Below, one piece after another: positions 62,144 to 64,000 of a stretch of 64,000 bases of DNA (position 1 is the first letter of the stretch; each line of letters begins with the position of its first letter). The notes beneath the pieces are model-generated. The model had not been told where the DNA came from and ran no database searches. It saw nothing but the letters and a program-made list of their open reading frames with translations. The position numbers and the translations under genes are program-made. This DNA comes from Halococcus salsus. Lineage in GTDB: Archaea; Halobacteriota; Halobacteria; Halobacteriales; Halococcaceae. The DNA is taken from the NCBI RefSeq assembly GCF_009900715.1, contig NZ_JAAAJC010000001.1, positions 1,167,216 to 1,231,215 of the forward strand, written 5' to 3'.

Positions 62144-63730
62144 ATGCACGAAACGGACGTCGTCACGACCGAAGGCGGGTTCGAGGCGGTCGCCCACGGG
62201 GTGGCCGACGGAACCCGGGTTCCGGTCGAGGTTCGGGTCGCCGTCGACGACCCGTTCGACGCCTACCGCCGCGCTCGACGGGGCGGTGGGCAGTGGGACT
62301 TCTACCTCGAAACGACCGGCGGGCAGCCCGGCTGGGGCTACTTCGGGGTCGACCCGGTCGACCGGCTCGAAGTCACGACCGACGAGACGCCGACGCTCGC
62401 GGCGCTCGCGAACCGACTCGGCGAGGAGGAGCTCGCGCGTGGCTCCTGTGACGTCCCGTATCCCTGCGGCGCGGTCGGCTGGCTCTCCTACGACGTCGCC
62501 CGCGAGCTCGAAAGCCTCCCGACGAGCGCGACCGACGACCGCGAGCTGCCAACGCTTCAGCTCGGGGTCTACGACCGGGTCGCCGCCTGGGAACACGGCG
62601 GCGACCCGGACGACCGAACCACGCTCCGGGTCACTGCCTGCCCGCGGGTCGGTGGAGCCACGGCGACCGAGAGCGGCTCCGGGACGAACGGAGCCGATCG
62701 GGCTGCGACGGCGTACGAGCGCGGGCGTGAGCGAGCGCTCGACCTGGTTCGGCGGCTGGTCGACGGCGACCCCGCCGTCGGGGAACCGCCGGTCGCCACC
62801 CGAACGGCGCGGTTCGAGAGCGACTGCGGTCGAGCCGCGTTCGCCGACCGGGTTCGACGCGTCAAGGAACACGTTCGGGACGGGGACACGTTCCAAGCGA
62901 ACATCTCCCAGCGGCTCGTCGCCCCGGCCGCAGTCCACCCCGTCGAGGCGTTCGCCGCCCTCCGGGACGTCAACCCGGCACCCTACTCCGCCCTGCTCGA
63001 ATTCCCCGGCGTCGACCTGGTCAGCGCGAGCCCCGAACTCCTGTTCGCCCGGGACGGCGACCGCCTCTCGACCGAACCGATCGCGGGGACGCGACCACGC
63101 GGTGCGTCCCCCGAGGCCGACGCGGCGTACGAACGCGACCTCCTGACCGACGAGAAGGAACGCGCCGAGCACGCCATGCTCGTCGACCTCGAACGGAACG
63201 ACCTCGGGAAGGTCTCCGAATACGGCTCGGTCGACGTCACCGAGTACCGCCGCGTCGACCGCTACTCCGAGGTCATGCACCTCGTCTCTCAGGTCGACGG
63301 GACGCTTCGAGAGGATGCGGGCCTCGCCGAGGCGGTCGCCGCCCTCTTTCCCGGCGGCACGATCACCGGCGCGCCCAAACCCCGGACCATGGAGATCATC
63401 GAGGACGTCGAAGCCACCCGTCGCGGCCCGTACACGGGCTCGATCGGTATCTTCGGCTTCGACGACCGCGTGACCATGAACATCATCATCCGGACGCTGG
63501 TCCGCCACGGCGACGAGTACCACCTCCGTGCGGGAGCCGGGATCGTCCACGATTCGGTTCCCGAGCGGGAGTACGAGGAGACGCTCTCGAAAGCCCGTGC
63601 GCTCGTCTCGGCCGTCGACGAAGCGCTCGGTCGGACGGCGGACCTCTCGATCGAGCAGACGGACCCCGGAACCGAGCACGACGAAGCGGCGGGAGCGGAG
63701 AGCGAACGAGGGGGGCCGGCGGCGCGATGA
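62144..63730 (+). CDS. trpE: Anthranilate synthase component I
   Basis: Makes anthranilate from chorismate, the first step of tryptophan synthesis, with the TrpG glutaminase. The 528-residue protein has the chorismate-binding domain in its second half: [28 protein letters not shown] (about residue 309), [13 protein letters not shown], and the final [10 protein letters not shown] and [15 protein letters not shown] has Ala where aminodeoxychorismate synthase has the reactive Lys, favouring TrpE over PabB. The ATG at 62144 is preferred over two upstream ATGs. It overlaps trpG by ATGA. Confidence 0.9.
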   Translation: MHETDVVTTEGGFEAVAHGVADGTRVPVEVRVAVDDPFDAYRRARRGGGQWDFYLETTGGQPGWGYFGVDPVDRLEVTTDETPTLAALANRLGEEELARGSCDVPYPCGAVGWLSYDVARELESLPTSATDDRELPTLQLGVYDRVAAWEHGGDPDDRTTLRVTACPRVGGATATESGSGTNGADRAATAYERGRERALDLVRRLVDGDPAVGEPPVATRTARFESDCGRAAFADRVRRVKEHVRDGDTFQANISQRLVAPAAVHPVEAFAALRDVNPAPYSALLEFPGVDLVSASPELLFARDGDRLSTEPIAGTRPRGASPEADAAYERDLLTDEKERAEHAMLVDLERNDLGKVSEYGSVDVTEYRRVDRYSEVMHLVSQVDGTLREDAGLAEAVAALFPGGTITGAPKPRTMEIIEDVEATRRGPYTGSIGIFGFDDRVTMNIIIRTLVRHGDEYHLRAGAGIVHDSVPEREYEETLSKARALVSAVDEALGRTADLSIEQTDPGTEHDEAAGAESERGGPAAR

Positions 63731-64000
63731 CGATACTGGTCATCGACAACTACGACTCGTTCGCCTACAACCTCGTCCAGTACGTCGGCGTCCACACCGA
63801 CGTCGTGGTCCGGCGGAACGATGCGATCGACCTCGCCGGGATCGACGCGCTCGACCCCGACGGGATCGTCGTCTCCCCCGGTCCGGGGAGCCCGGAGTCG
63901 GCCGGCGTCTCCGTCCCGATCTTCAGGGACCTCGACTATCCGACGCTCGGGGTCTGCCTCGGTCACCAGGCACTCTGTGTCGCCAACGGCGCTCCCGTCG
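63727..64000 (+). CDS. trpG: Anthranilate synthase glutaminase component (5' part)
   Basis: The first 91 codons lie in the window; the gene continues beyond it. The glutamine amidotransferase class I opening is [33 protein letters not shown] holds the oxyanion region, and GVCLGHQ holds the catalytic Cys. The start overlaps the trpE stop (ATGA), so the two subunits are translated together. It supplies ammonia from glutamine to TrpE. Confidence 0.95.
   Translation, partial: MTILVIDNYDSFAYNLVQYVGVHTDVVVRRNDAIDLAGIDALDPDGIVVSPGPGSPESAGVSVPIFRDLDYPTLGVCLGHQALCVANGAPV

Overview
The window is chromosomal DNA from a haloarchaeon (class Halobacteria). Supporting signs are high GC with strong G/C third positions, very acidic proteins, TATA-like boxes placed about 25-30 nt upstream of leaderless starts, and marker genes: an Agl-type N-glycosylation cluster with AglB, a TrmB-family regulator, GlpABC, NrdR next to a class I ribonucleotide reductase, a DUF5805/tyrosine-recombinase pair and an archaea-specific SMC-related protein. 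The genus cannot be fixed from the sequence alone.

Layout. 0-14.7 kb: N-glycosylation and surface-glycan block, with an AglJ-like dolichyl-phosphate glycosyltransferase, a TrmB regulator, three sulfatase-fold enzymes, a Wzx-type flippase, three more glycosyltransferases, oligosaccharyltransferase AglB, and a DUF368 (PopT-type) polyprenyl-phosphate transporter that overlaps the end of aglB. 14.8-20.8 kb: housekeeping and hypothetical genes (HAD hydrolase, prephenate dehydrogenase coupled to a methyltransferase, phosphohexomutase). 20.8-24.2 kb: a gene-poor stretch with a ribbon-helix-helix protein, DUF5805 and a tyrosine recombinase, plus an evenly spaced inverted-repeat array and possible gene remnants. 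24.2-28.6 kb: an amidohydrolase/MIP18 pair, then a TauABC-type ABC importer. 28.8-32.1 kb: an SDR enzyme, a frameshifted small PRC-barrel-like gene, a tiny membrane protein, a Ser/Asp-rich lipoprotein and a glutamate-cysteine ligase-type enzyme. 32.5-37.4 kb: the glpABC operon and a hypothetical gene.

37.4-43.4 kb: a minus-strand operon for a carbohydrate ABC importer whose binding-protein gene has lost its 5' part, with two permeases, a DUF624 protein and a secreted, genuine (CxPSR) sulfatase whose 3' end runs into a perfect 36-bp tandem array; a DAACS symporter lies at the truncation junction. 43.5-51.4 kb: mixed metabolism and transport. 51.4-55.4 kb: the nrdR-nrdA-nrdB operon, where NrdB has the Phe/Glu signature of the class Ic (Mn/Fe, tyrosine-less) R2 proteins. 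55.5-62 kb: a thioesterase, a UspA protein, an archaea-specific SMC-related ATPase with a degenerate Walker A motif, and an apparently decayed acyl-CoA ligase. 62.1 kb to the end: trpE and the start of trpG.

No rRNA, tRNA, CRISPR array or complete insertion sequence was recognised by eye. The most interesting items are the aglB-popT coupling, the class Ic-like R2 protein, the 22-bp-phased inverted repeats ahead of the recombinase operon, the 36-bp array that copies a stop codon, and several genes caught in decay.
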